A stretch of DNA of 64,000 nt from JBJMHZ01 sp045807125 (GTDB lineage Bacteria; Actinomycetota; Actinomycetes; JAWWOL01). The stretch is from assembly GCA_045807125.1 (NCBI GenBank), contig JBJMHZ010000049.1, forward strand, positions 124,001-188,000, read 5' to 3'. The translations under genes and the position numbers were made by a program. Of the stretch, positions 8,089 through 16,613 are shown piece after piece; the first letter of the stretch is position 1; every line of letters starts with the position of its first letter. Under the pieces are notes generated by a model. That model searched no databases. It was not told the DNA's origin and was given only the letters and a program-made list of their open reading frames with translations.

Positions 8089-8887
8089 CCGGGCCACGCG
8101 GTACGCCACGCGATTCGTCGCGCTCGGCTACCTCGCCATGCTGCTGGCCGTCCCGGTCGGGATGATCGTCTACCGCACGTTCCAGCACGGCCTGCGGCCG
8201 GTCATCGACGCCCTCACCCAGCCGGCCGCCGTGCACGCCCTCCAGATGTCGGTGCTCATCACCGCCATCGTGGTGCCGATCAACGTCGTCTTCGGCGTGG
8301 TGATGGCCCTGCTGCTGGCCCGCAAGCGCTTCCCTGGGCGCGGCGTGGTCAACCTGCTCATCGATCTGCCGTTCGCGATGTCGCCGGTCGTCATCGGGCT
8401 GGCGATGTTCATCCTGTACGGGACCGGCGGCTGGCTGGGCGACTGGCTCGCCGCCAGGGGCATCCAGGTGCTGTTCTCGCTGCCCGGCATGGTGATCGCC
8501 ACCGCGTTCGTCTGCCTGCCCTTCGTGGTGCGCGAGGTGGTGCCGGTGCTCGAGGAGCTCGGCACCGACCAGGAGCAGGCGGCCGCGACGCTCGGTGCTG
8601 GGCCGAGGCAGACGTTCCTCCGCATCACGCTGCCGGCGATCCGGTGGGCCGTGGTGTACGGCGTCGTGCTGACCGCTGCGCGGGCGCTCGGCGAGTTCGG
8701 CGCGGTCAGCATCGTCTCCGGCAACATCGTCGGTCAGACCCAGACCCTCCCGCTGTACGTCGAGGAGCGCTTCCGCAACTTCGACTCGGCCGGCGCATAC
8801 AGCGCAGGCTGCCTTCTCGCCCTGGTGTCGCTGCTGATCCTCGTAGCGATGACAGTGCTGAGCCGCCACCGCAAGGAGAGTGCATGA
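8081..8887 (+). CDS. cysW: Sulfate ABC transporter permease CysW
   Basis: A 268-residue membrane permease, the partner of CysT. The EAA-type loop EQAAATLGAGPRQTFLRITL lies at about 165-184. DLPFAMSPVVIGLAMFILYG and ALGEFGAVSIVSGNI are typical of the CysW/ModB group. The start is the GTG at 8081, overlapping the end of cysT; it ends in an ATGA overlap with cysA, so all four transporter genes are translated from one message. Confidence 0.93.
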   Translation: MGSRATRYATRFVALGYLAMLLAVPVGMIVYRTFQHGLRPVIDALTQPAAVHALQMSVLITAIVVPINVVFGVVMALLLARKRFPGRGVVNLLIDLPFAMSPVVIGLAMFILYGTGGWLGDWLAARGIQVLFSLPGMVIATAFVCLPFVVREVVPVLEELGTDQEQAAATLGAGPRQTFLRITLPAIRWAVVYGVVLTAARALGEFGAVSIVSGNIVGQTQTLPLYVEERFRNFDSAGAYSAGCLLALVSLLILVAMTVLSRHRKESA

Positions 8888-9906
8888 GCATCGAGGTGCG
8901 CAACGTCAGCAAGAGCTTCGGCTCGTTCCAGGCGCTGCGCGATGTCACGGTCACCGTCGAGGACGGCGAGCTCACCGCCCTTCTCGGCCCGAGCGGCGGC
9001 GGCAAGTCCACGCTGCTGCGCATCATCGCCGGTCTCGAGACGCCCGACCGGGGACGGGTCTTCATCGACGGCAAGGACATGACCGGCGTGCCGGCCAGGC
9101 GGCGCGGCGTCGGCTTCGTCTTCCAGCACTACGCCGCCTTCTCGCACATGACGGTGTGGGACAACGTCGCCTTCGGCCTCAAGGTCGCCAAGGCGTCCAA
9201 GCCCGAGATCAAGCGCCGCGTCGAGGAGCTGCTGCGGCTGGTCCACCTCGACGGGCTCGCGCAGCGCTACCCCGGCCAGCTCTCCGGCGGCCAGCGCCAG
9301 CGGATGGCGCTCGCCCGCGCGCTCGCCGTCGAGCCCAAGCTGCTGCTGCTCGACGAGCCGTTCGGCGCGCTGGACATGAAGGTCCGGCAGGAGCTGCGGG
9401 CCTGGCTGCGCCGGCTGCACGAGCAGGTGAGCGCGACGACCATCTTCGTCACGCACGACCAGGAGGAGGCGCTCGAGCTCGCCGACCAGATCGTCATCGT
9501 CAACGAGGGCCGCATCGAGCAGGAGGGCCGCCCGGCCGAGCTGTACGACGCGCCGGCGACGCCGTTCGTCATGGGCTTCCTCGGCCCGATGACCGAGCTC
9601 GGCGGCCGGCTCGTCCGCCCGCACGACCTCGAGGTGACGCGCGAGAGCGTGCCTGGCTCGTACCGGGCCGTCGTCCAGCGCGTGGTCGAGCTCGGCTTCC
9701 AGACCCGGCTCGAGCTGCTGCTGCCGGACATGCGTCCGCTCACCGTGCAGCTGACCCGGGCGCACGCCCAGCACCTGGCGCTCGAGCCGACCGACGAGGC
9801 GTACGTCCGGCCGCTGCCGCCGGGCCCGGCGCGGCGGGCCATGCTCGAGGTGCCCGTGGTCTCCGAGCGGGTGCCGCGCGACGTGTCGGAGCTGAGCACC
9901 GGCTGA
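8884..9906 (+). CDS. cysA: Sulfate ABC transporter ATP-binding protein CysA
   Basis: A 340-residue ATPase that powers the CysTW channel. Walker A GPSGGGKST is at 35-43, the Q-loop FVFQHYAAF at about 78-86, the signature LSGGQ at 133-137, Walker B LLLLDEP at 153-159 and the switch histidine in FVTHDQEEA just after. The region beyond about 240 is a TOBE-like regulatory domain. The ATG at 8884 overlaps the cysW stop (ATGA). It is the last gene of the operon; the convergent GH15 gene begins 4 nt after it, leaving no room for a separate terminator. Confidence 0.95.
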   Translation: MSIEVRNVSKSFGSFQALRDVTVTVEDGELTALLGPSGGGKSTLLRIIAGLETPDRGRVFIDGKDMTGVPARRRGVGFVFQHYAAFSHMTVWDNVAFGLKVAKASKPEIKRRVEELLRLVHLDGLAQRYPGQLSGGQRQRMALARALAVEPKLLLLDEPFGALDMKVRQELRAWLRRLHEQVSATTIFVTHDQEEALELADQIVIVNEGRIEQEGRPAELYDAPATPFVMGFLGPMTELGGRLVRPHDLEVTRESVPGSYRAVVQRVVELGFQTRLELLLPDMRPLTVQLTRAHAQHLALEPTDEAYVRPLPPGPARRAMLEVPVVSERVPRDVSELSTG

Positions 9907-9910
9907 CCGC

Positions 9911-11710
9911 TCAAGCGCAACCGGCGGCGCGCTGCTGCGCCATGACGGCACCGACCAGCGCCAGATGGCTGAGCCCCTGCGGGAAGTTGCCGAGCAGCTC
10001 GCCGGTGGCCGGGTCGACCATCTCGGCGAGCAGCCCCACGTCGTTGGCCGCACCGAGCGCGCCGTCGATCGCCTCGGCGGCCTCCTTTGGGCGGCCGAGC
10101 ACGGCGAGCGCGTTCGCCAGCCAGAACGAGCAGGCGACGAACGCGCCCTCCTCCTCCGCCATGCCGGTGTAGCGGTAGAGGTACGGGCCGGCGCCGAGCT
10201 CGGCCCGCACCGCGGCGACCGTGCCGGCGAGCCGCTCGCCCGTGTCGAAGCCGCTGCGACCGGCGAGCAGCGTCGCCGCGTCGAGCTCGTCGGTGCCGGC
10301 ATAGAACGTGTACGAGCGCTTGGCTGCCGACCAGCAGTGCTCGTCGACGAAGCGGCGGATGGCTGCCCGCTCGCCGATCCAGCGGTGCCGGTGGCCGGTG
10401 GGCACCATCCCGGCGTCGTGCAGGCGCAGCGCGCGGTCGAGCGCCGCCCAGCACCCCATCTTGCTCACCGTGTAGTGCCGGTGCTGCTGCAGCTCCCAGA
10501 TGCCGGAGTCCTCGGTGCGCCACACGTCGCAGCAGTGGTCGGCGAGGTCGGCGAGCAGCTGGCCGGTGCGCGGATCGAGCACGTGGCCGTGCCCGACGTA
10601 CCGCCAGATCGTGTCGAACAGGTCGCCGAGCGTGCCGAGCTGCGTTTGCCCGGCCGCGTCGTTGCCCGACCGCACCGGCCGGCTTCCCCGGTAGCCAGGG
10701 AGGTCGAGCAGCTCCTGCGCACCGGGCACCGTGCCGTCGAGCTTGTAGAACACCTGGAGGCGGGGGGCGGTCCGGTGCAGCGACCCGATCAGCCACGAGA
10801 CGGCAGCCTGCACCTCCTCGTGCAGGCCGAGGGAGATGAAGGCGTCGAGCGTGAACGACGCGTCGCGCACCCACATGTAGCGGTAGTCCCAGTTCTTGTC
10901 GCCGCCGATGCGCTCCGGCAGCGACGTCGTCGGGGCGGCCGCGATCGCGCCGGTGGGGGAGTGCAGCAGCAGCTTCAGCGCCAGCGCCGAGCGCACCACC
11001 TCGGTGCGCCACGGTCCCTGGTACGCGATCTGCCGCGCCCAGTCGTCCCAGCTCGCCACCGTGCGGTCGATCCGGTCGTCGACTGCGGCCGGCGCGGCGA
11101 GGAACAGCGGCCCGTCGTCGGCGCCGGCGAGCGCGAGCAGGCCGCGCTCCCCCGAGCGCGCCACGAAGCGGCCGCTGACCCGGCCGTCCCGCACGACGGG
11201 CGAGCCGACGTGGCGGCAGCGCACCGCGAGGTGCTGGTCGCCGACGTGCACGAGGACCGAGCCCTGGCGCGTCTCGAACCACGGCGCGGCCGAGCCGAAT
11301 CGGGTGCCCGGCACCACCGCCCACCGCATCGGCACCGCGTCGCCGCCGACGGCCTCGACGCGCCTGGCGAGCTCGCCCCATGGCAGCCGTCCGGCCCGGC
11401 CGACGGTGAGCGCGTCGGTGACCCGCACGTCGCCCGATCGGGCGTGGTACGTCGTCTCGAGGACGTTGCTGTCGCCCACGTAGCGCCGGGAGACCTCGTA
11501 CGGCTCGTCCGGCGCCAGCTCGACGTAGCCGCCGTGCGCCGGGTCGAGGATCGCGGCGAAGGCCGGCGGCGAGTCGATCGTCGGCAGCGGCCACCAGTCG
11601 ATGCACCCGTCGAGGGCGACGAGCGCGACGGTGCGCCCGTCGCCGATGCCGGCGTAGCCGCCGATGGGCGCGAAGCCGTCGACTCGCTCCGGTGCAGCGC
11701 GTCTCACCAC
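9911..11710 (-). CDS. Glycoside hydrolase family 15 (trehalase/glucoamylase-type)
   Basis: A 599-residue cytosolic enzyme of the bacterial GH15 group, which hydrolyses trehalose or alpha-glucans by inversion. The N-terminal beta-sandwich starts with GFAPIGGYAGIGDGRTVALV and GCIDWWPLPTIDSP. The (alpha/alpha)6 barrel carries NWDYRYMWVRDASFTLDAF at 273-291. The general acid is E406 in SGIWEL, and the general base is E521 in EEEGAFVACSFWL. All key residues are present. The start is a GTG at 11710 (a second GTG follows immediately); no good ribosome site is visible. It diverges from the adenine methylase and converges on cysA. The choice between trehalase and glucoamylase is not decided by sequence alone. 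Confidence 0.88.
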   Translation of the reverse strand: MVRRAAPERVDGFAPIGGYAGIGDGRTVALVALDGCIDWWPLPTIDSPPAFAAILDPAHGGYVELAPDEPYEVSRRYVGDSNVLETTYHARSGDVRVTDALTVGRAGRLPWGELARRVEAVGGDAVPMRWAVVPGTRFGSAAPWFETRQGSVLVHVGDQHLAVRCRHVGSPVVRDGRVSGRFVARSGERGLLALAGADDGPLFLAAPAAVDDRIDRTVASWDDWARQIAYQGPWRTEVVRSALALKLLLHSPTGAIAAAPTTSLPERIGGDKNWDYRYMWVRDASFTLDAFISLGLHEEVQAAVSWLIGSLHRTAPRLQVFYKLDGTVPGAQELLDLPGYRGSRPVRSGNDAAGQTQLGTLGDLFDTIWRYVGHGHVLDPRTGQLLADLADHCCDVWRTEDSGIWELQQHRHYTVSKMGCWAALDRALRLHDAGMVPTGHRHRWIGERAAIRRFVDEHCWSAAKRSYTFYAGTDELDAATLLAGRSGFDTGERLAGTVAAVRAELGAGPYLYRYTGMAEEEGAFVACSFWLANALAVLGRPKEAAEAIDGALGAANDVGLLAEMVDPATGELLGNFPQGLSHLALVGAVMAQQRAAGCA

Positions 11711-11733
11711 GGAAGCATTCTCGCCGGGTCAGA

Positions 11734-12798
11734 ATGAGCCGACCTCGGCTGGGGGTGGGCATGGAGTTCCTGGGCAACAAGACCGCCCTGCTGCCTGCCC
11801 TGCGCGCGGTGATCGCGGCTCGCGCTGCGCCCGGTGCTGTCGTCGCGGACGCCTTCGCCGGCACCGCGTCGGTATCGGCCGCGCTGCGCGCCGACGGCTA
11901 CGCGGTACGGGCCAACGACCTGCTACCGCTGTGCGCCACCTGGGCGCGGGCGCGACTGCTCGCGCCGGAGCGCCCGGCGTTCGCCGGGCTGCGGCCCGTT
12001 CTCGGCGAGCTCGGCCCCGACCCGTACGCGCGCGTGGTCTCGCACCTGTCGGGGCTGGCTCCCGTCGACGGCTGGGTCGCCCGTCACTACGCGCCGGAAT
12101 CGCGCGAGCGGGAGAGCGTCGAGCGGCGCTATCTCACGGTGGCCAACGCGCGGGTCGTCGACGCGATCCGTGGCGCGGTGCGCGAGTGGCGGCCGCTGCT
12201 CACCGAGGCCGAGCGCGCGCTGCTGCTCTCGACGCTCGTCGCGGCGGTCGTACGGGTCAGCAACGTCGCGGGCACGTACGGCTGCTACCTGAAGGAGTGG
12301 AAGCCGCGCGCCCTGCGGCCGCTCGCGCTCGTTCCCGTGCGCCCGGGGCCGGGCCCCGCCGACGGGCACCGGGTCACCTGCCTCGACGCCGAGCGAGCGG
12401 TCGCCGAGACCGACGCGGAGCTCGTCTACGCCGACCCGCCGTACACCAAGCGCCAGTACGCCGCGTACTACCACCTGCTCAACACGCTGGTCGGCGACGA
12501 GGATCCGCCGCTCACCGGTACGACGGGGCTGCCGCCGTGGCAGCGCTGGGCGTCCGACTGGTGCCATGCCAGGCGCGCACCGGCAGCGCTCGACCGGCTC
12601 GTCGCGAAGAGCGCCGCGCCGGTGCTGGTGCTGAGCTACAGCTCCGACGGGCACATCGCGCACGAGACGGTCCTCGACGTGCTGACCGCGCACGGCGGGG
12701 TCGACGTCATGGAGATCGAGCGCCGGCGCTACAAGAGCTCGCGGCTCGCGCACCGCGCACCGACCGTCGTCGAGCGCGTGTACGTCCTGCGCCGATGA
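11734..12798 (+). CDS. D12-class DNA adenine N6-methyltransferase
   Basis: A 354-residue alpha-class (D12/Dam-like) methyltransferase that would methylate adenine N6 in a specific DNA site using SAM. EFLGNKTALL near the start corresponds to the Y-x-G-x-K motif, the SAM-binding DAFAGTAS is at about 39-46 and the catalytic DPPY at 234-237 (YADPPYTKRQYAAYYHLL). It is longer than Dam (about 280), with the extra length in the target-recognition region between the motifs. The stop overlaps the next methyltransferase start (ATGA), so the two are coupled. The ATG at 11734 or the in-frame ATG at 11761 could be the start; neither has a convincing ribosome site. No endonuclease gene is adjacent. GC content looks like the flanking genome. 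Confidence 0.85.
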   Translation: MSRPRLGVGMEFLGNKTALLPALRAVIAARAAPGAVVADAFAGTASVSAALRADGYAVRANDLLPLCATWARARLLAPERPAFAGLRPVLGELGPDPYARVVSHLSGLAPVDGWVARHYAPESRERESVERRYLTVANARVVDAIRGAVREWRPLLTEAERALLLSTLVAAVVRVSNVAGTYGCYLKEWKPRALRPLALVPVRPGPGPADGHRVTCLDAERAVAETDAELVYADPPYTKRQYAAYYHLLNTLVGDEDPPLTGTTGLPPWQRWASDWCHARRAPAALDRLVAKSAAPVLVLSYSSDGHIAHETVLDVLTAHGGVDVMEIERRRYKSSRLAHRAPTVVERVYVLRR

Positions 12799-15119
12799 GC
12801 GCGGGCACGCGCGACGCTGCCCTCGACGCCGTTCTCGACGCGGTTGCCGGGCGGCTCGGCCGGCGGGGCGCCGATCCCGCCGAGGCCGACCGCGCGCTGT
12901 GGTGCTCGGTCGCCGCGTCCCTGCTCGACGGTGGGCCGGTGGTGGCGCGGCTCCCGTCGTGGTTCGGCACCGCGGCCGAGGGGCTGGACGGGTCGGTCGC
13001 GCTGCTGCGGCCGGCGCGGGCGTCGGGCGCGCTCACCGTGCGCAGCGCCGGTGCGGCCTTCGAGCGGCGGGCCGGCCTCGGCCGCGCGCTGGACCGCCGC
13101 GACAACGGCGTCTACTTCACGCCGCCCGAGCTCGCCGGCTTCGTCGTGCGGCAGGCGCTCGCCCCGCTGCTGGCAGCGGCCCGCACGCCGGACGACGTGC
13201 TCGCGCTGCGCGCGTGCGACCCCGCCGCGGGTGCCGGCGCGTTCGCGCTGCCGTCTCTCGACCTGCTCGCGGCGCGGACGGCCGAGCTCTCGCGCGGCGC
13301 GCTGCCGCTGTCGGCGGCGTGGCGGCTGGTGCTCGCCCGGTGCCTGTACCTCGTCGACGCCGATTCCCTCGCCGTCGCGCTGCTGCGCAGCCTGCTGTGC
13401 GCGCACGCCGGTGCGACGCCGGCCGAGCTGGACGCCGTGGAGTCGCACGTGGTGGCCGGCGACTCGGTGGTCGGGCCGCCTCATGGGCTGGACTGGCGCG
13501 CCGCGTTCCCCGACGTGCTCGACCGCGGTGGGTTCGACGTCGTGCTCGGCAACCCGCCGTGGGGCACGGTGAAGCCGGCCGTCCGCGAGTACGTCCGTGC
13601 CCACGCCGGTGCCCACGCGGGCGCGCTCACGGACTGGGACGGGCACCGGGCGGCCAAGCGGTCGTACGCGGCGGCCTTGCGCGCTGCCGGCTACCGCCAC
13701 CAGGGTCCTGGCGACACCGAGCTGTACCGCTACTTCCTCGAGCGGGCCCACCAGTTGCTGCGGCCGGGCGGTCGTCTCGGCGTGGTCGTCCCGAGCGCGT
13801 TGCAGCGGGCCGAGGGTGCCGCGCCGCTGCGCCGGCTGCTGTTGCGCGACGGCACCGCCGAGCTGATGGCCGACTTCGTCAACTCGCGGCGCATCTTCGC
13901 CATCCACGGGATGTTCCGGTTCCTCGTGCTGGTCTGGCAGCAGGGGCACGCCGGCGGCGTGCGGCGCGCGCTGTTCGGCTGCCGATCGATCGCCGAGGCC
14001 GAGGCGGCGCTGGGGGATCAGCGGCCGGTGGCCTTCGACGTCCCGTACCTGCTCGCGGTGAGCGGTGCCCGGCTGACGGTGCCCGACGTCCGGTCGGCGA
14101 CGGAGGCGAGCCTGCTCCGCGCGCTGGCGGCGAGGCACCCGGCGCTGGGCGCGCGCGATGCCGGCGGCTGGAACGTGCGGTTCGTCCGCGAGCTGGACAT
14201 GACGATGGACGCCGGGCTGTTCACCGAGGCGCCGCCCAGTCCGGACCGTGCCTGGTGCGATCCACGGCTGGGGGAGCTGCTGCCGCTGTACGAGGGCCGG
14301 ATGGTGCACCAGTTCGACGCGGCCGCCAAGCGCTACCTGGGCGGTCAGGCGAGGGCAGCCCGGTGGCAGCCGCTCATCCCTGCTGCCAAGGGGGTTCACC
14401 CGCACTACCTGGTGCCGGCCGACTCGCTGCCGGGACGGCGGGTGCCACGGGTGGCCCGTGCCGCGTTCTGCGACGTGACCGGGCATGCCAACGAGCGCAC
14501 GGTGCTGGCCGCCCTCGTACCGGCTGCGAGCGCGTGCGGCAACAAGGTGCCCACGTGCCGGTTCGACGTCGAGGACGAGCGGCTGCCGCTGCTGTGGCTG
14601 GCGCTCGCCAACAGCTTCGTCGTGGACTGGGTGGTGCGCCGGCGGGTGTCGACCACGCTGAACTTCTTCCTGTGGGAGCAGGTGCCGCTGCCTCGCCTCG
14701 ATCCGGGCAGCCGGACCGGTGCCGAGCTGGTCGCGCTGGCTCGCCGGCTGTGCGCGCCCGTCCACCGGCCATGGCCGCCGGATGCGCTCGTTGACCGCGC
14801 GCGGTGGCGGGCCCGGATCGATGCGCTCGTCGCCGAGGCGTACGGCGTCGACCTTCACGACATGGCGGTGATCCTCGCCGACTTCCCGCTGCTCGACCGC
14901 GGCCAGGGCAGCGGCGGCAGCACCATCACCCGCGACACGGTGCTGGCCGCGCTCGCGGCGCATCGCGGCGAGACCGGCGTCCGGCTAGGGGATCTGGGGC
15001 TTCCCGCCGACGGCGGCCCGGCCGACGTCGCGGAGCGCGTCGCCGCGGCGACCGCGCGCGGTGAGGTGGCGTACGTGCCTGGCGAGCTCGCCGCCGAGCT
15101 GCGTCGGGCGCAGGACTAG
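12795..15119 (+). CDS. Eco57I-like DNA adenine methyltransferase with TaqI-type specificity region
   Basis: A 774-residue gamma-class N6-adenine methyltransferase. The SAM-binding motif DPAAGAGAFALP lies at about 142-153 after GVYFTPPELAGFVV, and the catalytic NPPW is at 253-256 (LGNPPWGTVKP). The C-terminal part from about 550 has FCDVTGHANERTVLAALVP and TLNFFLWEQVPLPRL, the usual landmarks of the target-recognition region in type IIG and TaqI-like enzymes. About 100 residues precede the first motif, too short and without a PD-(D/E)xK motif for the fused nuclease of a type IIG enzyme. It is translationally coupled to the D12 methylase. Possible roles are an orphan or epigenetic methylase pair, or the modification half of a system that lost its nuclease. 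Confidence 0.82.
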   Translation: MSAGTRDAALDAVLDAVAGRLGRRGADPAEADRALWCSVAASLLDGGPVVARLPSWFGTAAEGLDGSVALLRPARASGALTVRSAGAAFERRAGLGRALDRRDNGVYFTPPELAGFVVRQALAPLLAAARTPDDVLALRACDPAAGAGAFALPSLDLLAARTAELSRGALPLSAAWRLVLARCLYLVDADSLAVALLRSLLCAHAGATPAELDAVESHVVAGDSVVGPPHGLDWRAAFPDVLDRGGFDVVLGNPPWGTVKPAVREYVRAHAGAHAGALTDWDGHRAAKRSYAAALRAAGYRHQGPGDTELYRYFLERAHQLLRPGGRLGVVVPSALQRAEGAAPLRRLLLRDGTAELMADFVNSRRIFAIHGMFRFLVLVWQQGHAGGVRRALFGCRSIAEAEAALGDQRPVAFDVPYLLAVSGARLTVPDVRSATEASLLRALAARHPALGARDAGGWNVRFVRELDMTMDAGLFTEAPPSPDRAWCDPRLGELLPLYEGRMVHQFDAAAKRYLGGQARAARWQPLIPAAKGVHPHYLVPADSLPGRRVPRVARAAFCDVTGHANERTVLAALVPAASACGNKVPTCRFDVEDERLPLLWLALANSFVVDWVVRRRVSTTLNFFLWEQVPLPRLDPGSRTGAELVALARRLCAPVHRPWPPDALVDRARWRARIDALVAEAYGVDLHDMAVILADFPLLDRGQGSGGSTITRDTVLAALAAHRGETGVRLGDLGLPADGGPADVAERVAAATARGEVAYVPGELAAELRRAQD

Positions 15120-15227
15120 CCCGTTGTGCTGGTTCCGGGCGGCCGTCGCGGCGAGGAGGGTGGGGCGATCGGGTGCGACCCTCGCGGCAGCCGGTGCGAG
15201 CTGAGGCACCCGGGACGGAGCAGTCCG

Positions 15228-15836
15228 ATGCATCTGCGGGCCAACATGTTCTCGATCGAGCCAGGCCGCCTCGACGAGCTTATCCGCCACATCGAGGAGC
15301 AAGTGCTCCCCGTGGTCAAGGAGCAGCGCGGCAACCGCGGTCTCGCGATGGACGTCGACCGCACGTCGGGCCAGTGCGCGATCGTGACGTTCTGGGACGG
15401 CGCGGACGCGATGCGGTCGACCGACGCCCGCCTCAGCGCGCTGCACGACCGCATCCACGAGAACTACGGCGCTCCGTCAGAGGTCATCGAGGCAGAGGTC
15501 CTCGGGATGCACGTGCGCCAGCAGCCGATGCCGGGCTGCTGGAACCGCGTCAGCATGATCGAGCTCGCCTCGGACGACATCGACGTTGCCGTCGAGACGT
15601 TCAACACCAGCACGCTGCCGGGCCTGGACGCGATGGACGGCTTCTGCGCAGCCCTGCTGTGCGGCGTCCGGGAGCACGGGCGCGCGGTCGCGGTGACGAC
15701 CTGGCGCGACCGTGAGGCGCTGCAGGCGAGCACCGAGCGAGCCAACGCGCTGCGCGAGGAGGCGCGCGACAAGACGCATGGCAAGATCGCGTCGGTCATG
15801 GAGCTGGAGGTCGTCATCGCCACGATGACCTCCTGA
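15228..15836 (+). CDS. Putative antibiotic-biosynthesis-monooxygenase (ABM)-like protein
   Basis: A 202-residue soluble protein that looks like a duplicated dimeric alpha/beta barrel. The first half begins HLRANMFSIEPGRLDELIRH and ends with an IVTFWDGADAMRSTD-like strand; the second half repeats the pattern (AVAVTTWRDREALQAS). This matches the ABM/quinol monooxygenase-like fold, but no catalytic residues can be assigned and the function is unknown. The ATG at 15228 has a GGACGGAG-like site 8 nt upstream. It stands alone between two DNA-modification loci. Confidence 0.55.
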   Translation: MHLRANMFSIEPGRLDELIRHIEEQVLPVVKEQRGNRGLAMDVDRTSGQCAIVTFWDGADAMRSTDARLSALHDRIHENYGAPSEVIEAEVLGMHVRQQPMPGCWNRVSMIELASDDIDVAVETFNTSTLPGLDAMDGFCAALLCGVREHGRAVAVTTWRDREALQASTERANALREEARDKTHGKIASVMELEVVIATMTS

Positions 15837-15843
15837 GCGGCCG

Positions 15844-15873
15844 CTGCGGAGGCGCCGGCGCAGTGCTTTCCTC
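15844..15873. terminator. Weak hairpin plus pyrimidine tract
   Basis: CTGCG (15844-15848) pairs with CGCAG (15859-15863) and is followed by TGCTTTCCTCTT. It would serve the ABM-like gene just upstream, before the convergent pseudogenes. Confidence 0.35.
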
Positions 15874-15926
15874 TTGACGGGGCGAGCGTCGGCCGGGCGA
15901 GGAACCGCTCGGACTGCAGGTGCGTG

Positions 15927-16613
15927 CTAGTCCTCGTCCTCTCCGTCCGTTGCGCGGAGGAGCCTTCTCGACATCGAAGAACCGCACTGATCCGCGCTCC
16001 GGGCCGCTCTGCTCGTGCAGCCCGATGAGCGCGCGCTCGAAGAAGTCGTAGCGGGTGTCGTCGGCACCCAGGTCGACCCAGCCACCGCCCCCGCCGTAGA
16101 TGGCGCGCTTGCCCCGGCCCGTTCGCTTGGCGAGGGTGGACACGTGGTGGGCGAAGCTGGATTTGTGCACGTCGCTGGCCCGGGAAGGGTTGCCGTCGTC
16201 GCACGTCGTCCACGGCTCGAACATGAGGGCGACGAGCACCGAGTAGGGCTGGCGCTGGTGCAGCACCCTCGCCTCGCCGCGCAGCTCATGGTCGTTGCGG
16301 ACGATGTTCTTGGTCCATCGCCCGAGCCGGTCGCGCCTGTTGTCGTGGTCCTGGAAGCTGTACGTCTTGATCGACACGCCAGGATCAGACCGAGGGTGGG
16401 GTCGGTCACCTTGACGTCGAGACGCTTCCGTCCGCCCTTGTCGACGCCGACCTGCGATTCTTGGCCGACGCCCGTTGCCGTCGGTGTGACCTGCGGAAAC
16501 TCGGTGCGCAAGGAGTCGGCGACAACGATGGCGAGCTGGTTCGACAGCCGTTGCGCGTAGTTCTTCTTGTCGCTGCGGTCGGCCTTCGCGTCGGGCTTGG
16601 GGTCCGCGGCATC
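15927..16613 (-). pseudogene. Decayed restriction endonuclease-like gene
   Basis: The reading frame begins DAADPKPDAKADRSDKKNY, continues with AQRLSNQLAIVVADSLRTEF and reaches LDVKVTDPTLGLIL, then is cut by a one-base deletion near 16378-16383; the next frame resumes exactly as GVSIKTYSFQDHDNRRDR. The rejoined D-x(n)-S-x-K segment resembles a PD-(D/E)xK nuclease core, which suits the restriction partner of the adjacent cytosine methylase. Further on FFEPW-like and GGGGGWVDLGADDTRYDFFERALIGLHEQ segments are intact. A possible fourth indel near 15960 would bring the frame to an acidic end (DGEDED) and the stop at 15927. The gene has no start of its own: its frame runs straight on from the methylase. 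Confidence 0.6.

Noticed and set aside
12795..15119. Type IIG restriction enzyme or BREX PglX
   Set aside because: There is no N-terminal PD-(D/E)xK domain, the length is short for PglX (about 1200) and no brx genes are present.
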